DNA from: an uncultured Ruminococcus sp.
GTDB taxonomy: Bacteria > Bacillota > Clostridia > Oscillospirales > Acutalibacteraceae
NCBI GenBank assembly: GCA_902802975.1
Contig: CADCOF010000021.1
Span: 1-5,386, forward strand
Length of the DNA: 5,386 nt
Reading direction: 5' to 3'
Below are positions 1 through 5,357 of the stretch, piece after piece. The first letter of the stretch is position 1. The number at the start of each line of letters is the position of its first letter. The notes beneath the pieces are model-generated. The model did no database searches. It was not told where the DNA came from and worked only from the letters and a program-made list of their open reading frames with translations. Made by a program: the position numbers and the translations under genes.

Positions 1-18
1 ATTCCGAATTCCGAATTA
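1..18. repeat. Short tandem repeat at left edge (ATTCCGA units)
   Basis: The window opens with ATTCCGAATTCCGAATTA, about two and a half copies of the 7-base unit ATTCCGA. The reverse complement of 5358-5375 matches it at 17 of 18 positions, so the two window edges carry the same element in opposite orientation. It contains an EcoRI-type GAATTC palindrome at 6-11. It is most likely a dispersed short intergenic repeat at which a short-read assembly stopped; a cloning or adaptor remnant is less likely because the units at the other edge have diverged. The copy is cut by the window edge, so its true length is unknown. Confidence 0.6.
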
Positions 19-114
19 ATGCTCGATCTGAGTCCATCACTCTCGACCACAATTTTTCACACTGCACAAACTATTGTCGTTGATATTTTTATTAAATTTT
101 TAGATTTAACCAAA

Positions 115-124
115 GAAAGGCGGG
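115..124 (+). promoter_or_regulatory. Ribosome binding site that sets the hprK start
   Basis: The purine-rich stretch GAAAGGCGGG ends 8 bases before the ATG at 133. The same frame is open upstream to the window edge, and an ATG at 19 would add 38 residues. Those extra residues are unlike the start of HprK proteins, and no comparable site precedes position 19. Starting at 133 also puts the catalytic residues at the positions known from Bacillus subtilis HprK. Confidence 0.6.
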
Positions 125-132
125 TTATTAAT

Positions 133-1089
133 ATGGGTTACACTGTTTCCCTCGGGAAAATTATAGATGAATTTTCACTTGAAATTTTTTATATGCCGAA
201 AGATCCAAACGAACTCAATGTAACTGTGGCGGACTATAACCGTCCAGGATTGGAACTGACGGGACACCTTGATTTTTTTGACAAAAACAGAATACTGATC
301 ATCGGAAAAAAAGAGCATCACTATTTGGAACTTCTCCCGCCGGAAGGGCGCACAAAATCACTTGAATCATTTTTATCTTTCGGTCCGCCTGCGATGGTAT
401 TTTGCAGAGGACTGCAGCCATTTCCGGAGGTTAAGACCGTTGCAGCTCAGTATGGCGTTGCAATTCTCGTTACAAGCGACGCCACAAGTGAATTTACCGC
501 ATCGCTCGTGTCGTTTTTGAATGTGCAGCTTGCACCGAGAGTTACACGTCATGGAGTATTGGTAGAAGTATATGGCGAAGGTGTTCTTCTGATGGGCGAC
601 AGTGGCATTGGTAAATCGGAAACGGCAGTCGAGCTTATAAAGAGAGGTCACAGACTTATCGCAGACGACGCCGTTGAGATACGCCGTGTTTCAAATCAAA
701 CGCTGGTTGGATCATCTCCGGCGAATATTCGTCACTTTATCGAGCTTCGCGGTATAGGTATCGTAAATGCCCGTCGTATTTACGGTATGGGCGCAGTAAA
801 AAACACAGAAAAAATTGATCTTGTAATAAACCTTGAAATATGGGATAATGCAAAGGTTTATGACCGTATGGGCATGGATACGGAATATATGGAAATTTTG
901 GGTAATAAAGTTCCAACCATCACTATTCCCGTAAAACCCGGACGTAATCTTGCCGTCATTATCGAGGCCGCAGCTATGAACAACCGTCAGAAGAAAATGG
1001 GCTATAATGCTGCAAAAGAACTGCTTTCTAATCTTGGCATGGCATATGACAAAGATGAAAACGGCAAGACGGCTATTTCGTGGGAGTGA
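133..1089 (+). CDS. hprK: HPr kinase/phosphorylase
   Basis: Bifunctional cytosolic enzyme that phosphorylates HPr of the sugar phosphotransferase system on Ser46 (with ATP or pyrophosphate) and reverses the reaction by phosphorolysis. It thereby sets CcpA-dependent carbon catabolite control. The 318-residue product fits the family length of about 310. Residues 1-130 are the N-terminal domain. The C-terminal kinase domain shows the catalytic His140, the Walker A loop GDSGIGKS at 155-162 with Lys161, the acidic pair Asp178-Asp179 in LIADDAVEI, the family signature ELRGIGIVNARRIYGMGAVK at 204-223, and Arg245. His140, Lys161, Asp179, Glu204 and Arg245 fall at the numbers I recall for B. subtilis HprK, which supports the start at 133. 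It is the first gene of a tight block with the PHP phosphatase gene (5-base gap) and murB. No missing key residue or frameshift is seen. The gene for its substrate HPr is not in the window. Confidence 0.97.
   Translation: MGYTVSLGKIIDEFSLEIFYMPKDPNELNVTVADYNRPGLELTGHLDFFDKNRILIIGKKEHHYLELLPPEGRTKSLESFLSFGPPAMVFCRGLQPFPEVKTVAAQYGVAILVTSDATSEFTASLVSFLNVQLAPRVTRHGVLVEVYGEGVLLMGDSGIGKSETAVELIKRGHRLIADDAVEIRRVSNQTLVGSSPANIRHFIELRGIGIVNARRIYGMGAVKNTEKIDLVINLEIWDNAKVYDRMGMDTEYMEILGNKVPTITIPVKPGRNLAVIIEAAAMNNRQKKMGYNAAKELLSNLGMAYDKDENGKTAISWE
1083..1086 (+). promoter_or_regulatory. Ribosome binding site inside the end of hprK, for the PHP gene
   Basis: GGAG lies inside the last codons of hprK, 8 bases before the ATG at 1095. 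In-frame GTG codons at 1080 and 1086 are possible earlier starts, but they overlap or precede this site. The ATG at 1095 gives a product beginning MKIIADTHTH, in which the metal-binding motif sits at the N-terminus as usual for PHP proteins. The arrangement suggests translation coupled to hprK. Confidence 0.55.
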
Positions 1090-1094
1090 CCGAG

Positions 1095-1832
1095 ATGAAA
1101 ATAATTGCAGATACTCATACTCACACAATAGCCTCTACCCATGCTTACGCAACAGCAACAGAAATGATAGCCGAAGCGTCAAGACTTGGTCTTTACGCCA
1201 TTGCGATTACCGACCATGGACCGACTATGCCCGGTGCGCCGCAGATATGGTATTTCCATAATCTCAGAGCAATACCCGAAACGTACATGGGTGTTCGGGT
1301 ATTGAAAGGAGTCGAGGCTAATATTTGTGATTTTGACGGTTCAATCGATCTGCCGGAACACACCGTTGACTGCCTTGAATGGATCGTTGCATCAATTCAT
1401 GACGTTACGCTTGATCAATCGAAAACAAAAGTAAGCGTTGACACTGTGTCTGAACTGTACTTGAACGCGGCGAAAAATTCTCATATTAATGTGATAGGTC
1501 ATTGCGGCACACCCACGTATAGATTTGACTATGAAAAAGTACTGCCGGTTCTCGCAGAACATGGAAAGCTTATAGAAATCAATGATTCATCATTTAAAAA
1601 CATGAAAAATTCCGTGCCGAACTGCATAGAAATAGCTAAGATATGCAAGCGTCATGAGATTCCGATAATTGTAAATACCGACGCTCATTTTACTACGCAA
1701 ATGGGGCGTTTTGACGGTTCAATCAAGATGCTTGAAGAGATAGGTTTTCCTGAGGAGCTGATTGTAAACTCCTCGATAGAACGTTTTGAGAAAACTTTGA
1801 GAGAGAGAGGAATACCACTTCGATCGAACTGA
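1095..1832 (+). CDS. ycdX: PHP-domain metal-dependent phosphatase, YcdX family
   Basis: Predicted cytosolic phosphoesterase of the PHP (polymerase and histidinol phosphatase) superfamily, closest in layout to Escherichia coli YcdX, which binds three zinc ions and is also 245 residues long. The whole set of metal ligands can be read: His8 and His10 in ADTHTH, His16 in ASTHAY, Asp40-His41 in ITDHGP, Glu74 in GVEANI, His102 in ASIHD, His136 in IGHCG, and Asp196 with His198 in NTDAH. Further family stretches are EINDSSF at 161-167 and MGRFD at 203-207. It lies 5 bases after hprK and 18 before murB, so it is almost certainly co-transcribed with them. This neighbourhood recurs in Clostridia, but the physiological substrate is unknown. 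The symbol is by similarity to E. coli only. A histidinol phosphatase role is unlikely because no his genes are nearby and the YcdX pattern fits better. Confidence 0.92.
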   Translation: MKIIADTHTHTIASTHAYATATEMIAEASRLGLYAIAITDHGPTMPGAPQIWYFHNLRAIPETYMGVRVLKGVEANICDFDGSIDLPEHTVDCLEWIVASIHDVTLDQSKTKVSVDTVSELYLNAAKNSHINVIGHCGTPTYRFDYEKVLPVLAEHGKLIEINDSSFKNMKNSVPNCIEIAKICKRHEIPIIVNTDAHFTTQMGRFDGSIKMLEEIGFPEELIVNSSIERFEKTLRERGIPLRSN

Positions 1833-1850
1833 GTTTGAGATGGAGATATT

Positions 1851-2786
1851 ATGAGTAATACAACAAATAATTTTGAAAACAATTTAGCTTCCGTAATTGA
1901 TGCTGCAAAAAAGAAAAATTGTGTGTGCGTGGAGCAGGAGCCGCTTCGCAAATACACAACATTTAAAATTGGCGGAAACGCAAGAGTAATGATCTTTATC
2001 GACAATGTTGACGCGCTTTCGGAGATTTACTCCATGTGTGTAAATCTTAGAATCCCCTGTTTTGTGATCGGCAACGGCTCGAATCTGCTTGTATCTGATG
2101 ACGGATACAACGGTGTTGTGATGAAGCTTGACAACAAATTCAAGGATATTTCACCTATCGACGAAAGCGGAACACTGATAAGATGCGGCGCGGGTGTAAC
2201 GCTTGCGAAGCTGTGCAAATATGCACTTGATAATAGTTTGTCGGGTCTTGAATTTGCATGGGGTATTCCCGGAACGGTAGGCGGCGCGGCTTTTATGAAT
2301 GCCGGAGCGTATGATGGTGAGATGAAAAACGTGATAGAAAGTGTATCTTGCATCTTGCCTGACGGAACTATACAAACCGTGGACTCCGAGAATTTAAATA
2401 TGTCATATCGTCACAGCGTATTTTCAGATAATGCCGGAATTATCACAAGCGTAACAATGAGGCTTAAGTCTGACAATCAGAAGCTTATCCGCGATAGAAT
2501 GGACGATTTTATGAACAGAAGACGTTCAAAACAGCCGCTGGAATATCCCAGTGCCGGAAGTGTATTTAAGCGTCCGGAAGGGTATTATGCAGGAAAGCTT
2601 ATCGAAGACTGCGGACTTAAGGGCACAATGATCGGCGGCGCGCAGGTTAGTGAAAAACACGCCGGCTTTATTATAAATAAGTCCGACGCGTCATGCAACG
2701 ATGTCAGAGAGCTTATCAAGCATATTCAAGACACAGTCGAAAGAGAAACGGGCGTAAAACTTGAATGTGAGATAAGAATGGTATAA
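1851..2786 (+). CDS. murB: UDP-N-acetylenolpyruvoylglucosamine reductase (MurB, type II)
   Basis: Cytosolic FAD enzyme that uses NADPH to reduce UDP-GlcNAc-enolpyruvate to UDP-N-acetylmuramate, the second committed step of peptidoglycan precursor synthesis. The 311-residue product has YTTFKIGGNA at 35-44, the FAD-binding stretch GNGSNLLVSD at 74-83, GIPGTVGGAAFMNAGAY at 138-154, YRHSVF at 186-191 with the substrate-binding Arg187, the catalytic Ser237 in PSAGSVFKRP, and the C-terminal catalytic Glu307 in LECEIRMV. Length and motif spacing fit the shorter type II enzymes of Bacillota. The tail stops at EIRMV, slightly shorter than the usual ending, which carries one or a few more residues. The start has TGGAG at 1841-1845, five bases upstream. 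An 18-base gap follows the PHP gene, consistent with one operon. Confidence 0.97.
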   Translation: MSNTTNNFENNLASVIDAAKKKNCVCVEQEPLRKYTTFKIGGNARVMIFIDNVDALSEIYSMCVNLRIPCFVIGNGSNLLVSDDGYNGVVMKLDNKFKDISPIDESGTLIRCGAGVTLAKLCKYALDNSLSGLEFAWGIPGTVGGAAFMNAGAYDGEMKNVIESVSCILPDGTIQTVDSENLNMSYRHSVFSDNAGIITSVTMRLKSDNQKLIRDRMDDFMNRRRSKQPLEYPSAGSVFKRPEGYYAGKLIEDCGLKGTMIGGAQVSEKHAGFIINKSDASCNDVRELIKHIQDTVERETGVKLECEIRMV

Positions 2787-2787
2787 T
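2761..2787 (+). promoter_or_regulatory. Candidate extended -10 promoter for rapZ
   Basis: TGGTATAAT at 2779-2787 is a perfect extended -10 element (TGn plus TATAAT) overlapping the murB stop codon. TTGAAT at 2761-2766 could act as a -35 with a short 15-base spacer. Transcription would start near 2794, about 60 bases before rapZ. Because the match lies in the last murB codons it may be a coincidence of coding sequence. If real, rapZ has a promoter of its own in addition to read-through from hprK and murB. Confidence 0.35.
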
Positions 2788-2842
2788 TTCAGAAAACAAT
2801 TTTTGTATTGTTATATGAGATATAAATAACATGATAACGGAA

Positions 2843-2849
2843 GTGGGGA
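2843..2849 (+). promoter_or_regulatory. Ribosome binding site that sets the rapZ start
   Basis: GTGGGGA ends five bases before the ATG at 2855. An in-frame ATG at 2831 would add eight residues (MITEVGIH), but it has only a weak GAGA ten bases upstream. Starting at 2855 gives MEFVIVTGISGAGKT, with the usual short lead into the P-loop. Confidence 0.6.
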
Positions 2850-2854
2850 TACAT

Positions 2855-3721
2855 ATGGAATTTGTGATAGTTACGGGTATATCGGGTGCAGGAAAGACAT
2901 CGGTTCTTCACGCATTGGAAGATATCGGATTTTACTGTGTTGACAACATTCCGCCATCACTGCTTAACACGTTTTATGAGTTGTGTGAAAAATCATCAGA
3001 CGAGCGCATGAAGCGCGCCGCTGTTGTGCTTGACGCAAGGATGGGTAATTCGTTTGACGAGTTTACATCAGCGATCGAAACTCTTACTCATGAACAGCAT
3101 AGATACAAAATACTCTTTTTGGATGCCTCAAATGAGGTAATACTGCGCAGATTCCGCGCCACACGACGTAGACACCCCCTCTTCCCCGACTCGACGATGT
3201 ACACGATCGAGGAGGCAGTAAACGCTGAAAGAAACCTTTTTGCAAAAATAAAAATGTCGTCCGACTACCTTATAGACACAACATTTTTATCATCGGGTCA
3301 GCTTAAGGAACGAATAGCAACATTGTTTCTTGAAAACGAATTGTCAATGCTTTCTATAACATGTATGTCGTTTGGTTTCAAGTATGGTGTTCCGACCGAA
3401 GCCGACTTGATGTTTGATGTAAGATGTCTGCCGAATCCATTTTATATTCAGGAGCTTAAATACCAAACAGGATTAGATGAGCCTGTTCGTGAATATGTTA
3501 TGAAATGGGAACAGACTCAAACTGTATTAAAAAAAATGTTTGATTTCATAGATTACACGCTGCCGCTGTACAAGGACGAAGGCAAAAGCCAGCTTGTTAT
3601 AGCCATAGGCTGTACAGGAGGTAAACATCGAAGCGTTGCACTGACTCAAGCATTATACAAGCATCTGAGTGAAGGCAAAAACAAAGTTGCGGTACATCAC
3701 AGAGATATAGAAAAATTGTAA
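2855..3721 (+). CDS. rapZ: RapZ/YvcJ nucleotide-binding protein
   Basis: P-loop NTPase of the RapZ family. In E. coli RapZ controls the small RNAs that regulate glucosamine-6-phosphate synthase; in B. subtilis YvcJ binds and hydrolyses nucleotides and affects competence. The exact role in Clostridia is not settled. The 288-residue product has the Walker A loop GISGAGKT at 8-15, CVDNIPPSLL at 28-37, ILFLDAS at 86-92, RRRHPLF at 104-110, then the family C-terminal domain with MSFGFKYGVP at 171-180, DVRCLPNPFY at 188-197, MKWEQTQ at 216-222, GCTGGKHRSV at 252-261 and HHRDIEKL at the end. All conserved blocks are intact. It follows murB after 68 bases. In many Bacillota rapZ is directly followed by yvcK and whiA; here a 218-base non-coding spacer and then ispE follow instead. 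The longer start at 2831 cannot be excluded. Confidence 0.95.
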   Translation: MEFVIVTGISGAGKTSVLHALEDIGFYCVDNIPPSLLNTFYELCEKSSDERMKRAAVVLDARMGNSFDEFTSAIETLTHEQHRYKILFLDASNEVILRRFRATRRRHPLFPDSTMYTIEEAVNAERNLFAKIKMSSDYLIDTTFLSSGQLKERIATLFLENELSMLSITCMSFGFKYGVPTEADLMFDVRCLPNPFYIQELKYQTGLDEPVREYVMKWEQTQTVLKKMFDFIDYTLPLYKDEGKSQLVIAIGCTGGKHRSVALTQALYKHLSEGKNKVAVHHRDIEKL

Positions 3722-3801
3722 AAAACATTTTTTGTAGTAGTTCGTTAAAAACACTGCTTTATGTTGTACAAATTAAGGTACTACATTATCAATTGTGAGT
3801 G

Positions 3802-3838
3802 TTCTCTCTATCTTTATATCTTTCTCTATATCTTTCTT
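3802..3838. repeat. Pyrimidine-rich tract with 12-base period
   Basis: TATATCTTTCT occurs at 3815-3825 and again at 3827-3837, a period of 12 bases, with a further ATCTTT at 3810-3815 just before. Apart from a few A residues the whole tract is C and T on the plus strand. It directly precedes the 14-bp dyad. It could be simple low-complexity sequence or part of a dispersed intergenic element. Confidence 0.5.
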
Positions 3839-3841
3839 GTA

Positions 3842-3862
3842 GGGTCATTTGACCCGTATAAA
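3842..3862. promoter_or_regulatory. 14-bp dyad next to a -10-like TATAAA, upstream of ispE
   Basis: GGGTCATTTGACCC at 3842-3855 is a perfect inverted repeat: 6-base arms around TT, or a 5-bp stem with an ATTT loop. It is the only GC-containing island in a very AT-rich spacer. TATAAA at 3857-3862 follows at once and could be a -10 element, which would place the dyad between -35 and -10, a common operator position. No good -35 stands 16-18 bases upstream. No U-run follows the dyad, so it is not a typical terminator. I do not recognise a known regulator site in it. Confidence 0.35.
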
Positions 3863-3939
3863 TCAAAAGAAAAATTTATGAATTTTACATTTTTGTTTTT
3901 ATTTTAATTTTTGAAAGTATTAATGCCGGAGGATAGAAC

Positions 3940-4809
3940 ATGAAATTGAAATTACGAGCTGCGGCAAAGCTGAACCTCACGCTTGATGTTACGGCAAAAC
4001 GTGAGGACGGATATCATGAATTGAAGTCGATCATGCAGGCTGTGAGTCTTTTTGAGACAATTATCATCGAAGAAAACATATCAGGAATAATAACTATCAC
4101 CTGTGATTTGCCCGGCGTGCCATGTGACAAAAGCAATATCGCCGCGAAATGTGCTGCAGCTTACTATGAAGCGGCAGGAATACAAAATAAAGGTCTGCAC
4201 ATAGACATACAAAAACATATCCCAATGCAGGCTGGACTTGCCGGGGGGAGTGCTGATGGTGCAGCTGTTTTGTACGGCTTAAACCATATCTATAAAAAAT
4301 TTAATGATCAGGAGCTTGTTACATTGGCGGCATCGATAGGTGCAGATATACCGTTCTGTTTGATGGGAGGAACGGCTTTGGCTGAAGGTATCGGTGAAAA
4401 ACTTACGCCGCTTGAATTTATTCCGGAGTGCACATTTGTAATAATCAAACCGGACATCGGTATATCAACGGCTCAGGCGTATGGAGCAGTTGACAAATTC
4501 GGAATGAACTCATCACCATCGACCGATGTAATGCTCAGACTTATGTCTTCTGCCGAAAAAATTGCATCATTTCTTCACAATGATTTTGAAGCGGCGTTAA
4601 ATATTCCGCAAATATACGAAGCATGCTCCAAACTAAATAAATGCAGCGGCTGTCTTGGTGCCCAAATGACAGGCAGCGGTTCCGCTGTTTTTGGTATATT
4701 TGAAAATGAGAATGATGCAAAAATTGCGGAAGAACGGTTGTTCAAAGAGTATCCGTTTGTTAAAGCTGTGAAACCGTGTAAATTTGGAGTTGAGATAACA
4801 AAAGCATAA
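3940..4809 (+). CDS. ispE: 4-diphosphocytidyl-2-C-methyl-D-erythritol kinase (IspE)
   Basis: GHMP-family cytosolic kinase that phosphorylates the 2-hydroxyl of CDP-methylerythritol with ATP, a middle step of the MEP pathway to isopentenyl diphosphate and dimethylallyl diphosphate. The 289-residue product matches family length. It shows the N-terminal AAAKLNLTLDV with catalytic Lys10, GYHELKSIMQ at 24-33, the glycine-rich ATP-binding motif IPMQAGLAGGSADGAA at 94-109, catalytic Asp136 in GADIPF, and the third GHMP motif MTGSGSAVFGIF at 243-254. The start is clear, with GGAGGA at 3928-3933 six bases upstream. The gene is the first after the 218-base spacer and lies 50 bases before the ylmC-like gene. 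Isoprenoid supply feeds the undecaprenyl lipid carrier, so there is an indirect link to murB. No other MEP gene is in view. Confidence 0.97.
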   Translation: MKLKLRAAAKLNLTLDVTAKREDGYHELKSIMQAVSLFETIIIEENISGIITITCDLPGVPCDKSNIAAKCAAAYYEAAGIQNKGLHIDIQKHIPMQAGLAGGSADGAAVLYGLNHIYKKFNDQELVTLAASIGADIPFCLMGGTALAEGIGEKLTPLEFIPECTFVIIKPDIGISTAQAYGAVDKFGMNSSPSTDVMLRLMSSAEKIASFLHNDFEAALNIPQIYEACSKLNKCSGCLGAQMTGSGSAVFGIFENENDAKIAEERLFKEYPFVKAVKPCKFGVEITKA

Positions 4810-4826
4810 TTGTCATTTTTTCGACA

Positions 4827-4852
4827 GTCTCCGCATATGATAATGTGGAGGT
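4827..4852 (+). promoter_or_regulatory. Hairpin covering the ylmC-like ribosome binding site
   Basis: CTCCGCAT at 4829-4836 pairs with ATGTGGAG at 4843-4850 around the 6-base loop ATGATA, giving an 8-bp stem with a single G-U pair. Two further G-U pairs could extend it to 4827-4852. The right arm includes GGAG of the Shine-Dalgarno sequence GGAGGTGA (4847-4854), whose last base is five bases from the ATG at 4860. Folding in the mRNA would therefore hide the ribosome binding site. The pairing is read directly; a role in translational control is inference. Confidence 0.5.
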
Positions 4853-4859
4853 GAATATA

Positions 4860-5135
4860 ATGTCTTGCAGAATAGCTCAACTAAAAAATAAAGATGTGAT
4901 CAACGAATCGAACGGAGCTTTTTTGGGATGTGTTGACGATGTGGAGGTAAACATAAAAACGGCGTGCTTAACTGCGATAGTTATATATGGCAGACCAAAG
5001 TTTTTTGGATTATTCGGAAAGCGCACCGATCTTATAATACCATGGGGCAATATCAGGCTTATCGGTGAAGACACAATACTCGTAAATTGTCCGCACGCAC
5101 CTCCAAATAAAAAACATCGGAGAATATTATTTTGA
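4860..5135 (+). CDS. ylmC: YlmC/YmxH-family PRC-barrel protein
   Basis: Small (91-residue) soluble protein of the YlmC/YmxH family, a PRC-barrel fold often annotated as sporulation-related in Bacillota; its molecular role is not known. The sequence follows the family: KDVINESNGAFLGCVDDVEV at 11-30 (first strands), TAIVIYG at 38-44, the conserved FFGLFGKRTDLIIPWGNI at 48-65, and IGEDTILV at 68-75. The tail (PPNKKHRRILF) is basic. Starting at ATG 4860 uses the strong GGAGGTGA at 4847-4854; a GTG at 4845 would use codons that form this site and is rejected. It probably shares a transcript with ispE. I choose ylmC over ymxH only by general resemblance. Three cysteines (3, 24, 77) are visible but do not form a metal-site motif. 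Confidence 0.85.
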   Translation: MSCRIAQLKNKDVINESNGAFLGCVDDVEVNIKTACLTAIVIYGRPKFFGLFGKRTDLIIPWGNIRLIGEDTILVNCPHAPPNKKHRRILF

Positions 5136-5181
5136 TGTGCAAAAAGTTTACCTACATTAAAAATAGAATTATATAGCTCAA

Positions 5182-5199
5182 AACTTAAAGCTTTAAGTT
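5182..5199. promoter_or_regulatory. 18-bp perfect palindrome (operator-like)
   Basis: AACTTAAAGCTTTAAGTT is identical to its own reverse complement over all 18 bases. It lies 47 bases after the ylmC-like stop codon and just upstream of a candidate promoter (-10 at 5225-5230), roughly where an activator or repressor would bind. As RNA it would form only a weak AT stem of 7 bp with an AGCT loop, so a DNA site is more plausible than a terminator. I do not recognise a known regulator motif. Confidence 0.45.
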
Positions 5200-5202
5200 C
5201 AA

Positions 5203-5230
5203 ATTACATTTTATTGACATTTGCTATAAT
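5203..5230 (+). promoter_or_regulatory. Candidate extended -10 promoter in the 3' tail
   Basis: TGCTATAAT at 5222-5230 is a perfect extended -10 element. ATTACA at 5203-5208 gives a -35 with four of six consensus bases at 16-base spacing. A perfect TTGACA also occurs at 5214-5219, but only five bases before the -10, far too close to serve as its -35. The start point would be near 5237, so the transcript would begin almost at the base of the stem-loop at 5234-5277. No supported gene follows before the window ends. Confidence 0.35.
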
Positions 5231-5233
5231 AAA

Positions 5234-5277
5234 AATAAGGCACATAACCGAACAATTGGATGGTTATGTGTCTTATT
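5234..5277. terminator. Long stem-loop, probable bidirectional terminator
   Basis: AATAAGGCACATAACC at 5234-5249 pairs with GGTTATGTGTCTTATT at 5262-5277 over 16 bp with one G-U pair, around a 12-base loop that contains CAATTG. The arms are flanked by an A-run on the left (5231-5235) and T-rich sequence on the right (ATTTTAT after the stem), so each strand ends in U-rich RNA. This fits an end of transcription for ispE and the ylmC-like gene about 100 bases after the last stop codon, and for a converging gene beyond the window. The overlap with a possible promoter just upstream leaves a leader or small-RNA hairpin as an alternative. Confidence 0.6.
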
Positions 5278-5357
5278 AATTTTATGGGATATACCCTATT
5301 TATAGTAAACGACATAAATCTTTTCCTAAACGCTTTTTTAGTGTGGAGTTGTTTTGC

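Larger units (their letters stand above)
3722..3939. other. AT-rich spacer between rapZ and ispE
   Basis: This 218-base stretch has no supported gene. Going through it: an A6-CA-T6 run straddles the rapZ stop codon; TGTAGTA at 3733-3739 and TACTACA at 3779-3785 are inverted to each other with a 39-base gap; TTGTACAA at 3764-3771 is a palindrome; a pyrimidine-rich repeat lies at 3802-3838; a 14-bp dyad lies at 3842-3855; and a T-rich tract at about 3883-3915 leads to the ispE ribosome binding site GGAGGA at 3928-3933. No GC-rich terminator for rapZ is visible. Weak promoter-like pairs exist, such as TTGTGA at 3793 with TATATC at 3815, but none is convincing. The spacer probably separates two transcription units. 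Confidence 0.6.

Noticed and set aside
55..108. Promoter for hprK (pairs such as TTGATA at 80 with TAGATT at 101)
   Set aside because: Spacings are 15 or 21 bases and the hexamers are poor; the region is AT-rich enough to give such pairs by chance. A promoter is expected near here but I cannot place it.
19..132. Upstream in-frame extension of hprK (ATG at 19; frame open to the window edge)
   Set aside because: The extra 38 residues do not resemble the HprK N-terminus, no ribosome binding site precedes position 19, and the ATG at 133 reproduces the known active-site numbering.
2795..2812. Inverted repeat AACAAT/ATTGTT between murB and rapZ as a terminator
   Set aside because: Only 6 AT-rich base pairs with a 6-base loop and no U-run afterwards; too weak to stop transcription.
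3720..3733. A6-CA-T6 at the rapZ stop codon as a terminator
   Set aside because: The loop would be two bases and the stem is A-T only; it is a homopolymer pair, not a GC-rich hairpin with a U-tail.
3733..3785. TGTAGTA/TACTACA inverted repeat as an RNA element
   Set aside because: Seven base pairs closing a 39-base loop, with mismatches on both sides; expected by chance in a spacer of this length and composition.
3761..3907. 48-codon open frame (start MLYKLRYYII) in the rapZ-ispE spacer
   Set aside because: No Shine-Dalgarno upstream, Phe/Tyr/Leu-rich low-complexity product, and it runs across the pyrimidine repeat and dyad; no family resemblance.
5286..5296. GGGATATACCC as a hairpin or operator
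   Set aside because: Only a 3-bp stem around five bases, and it is not a true palindrome in the centre; flanks do not pair.
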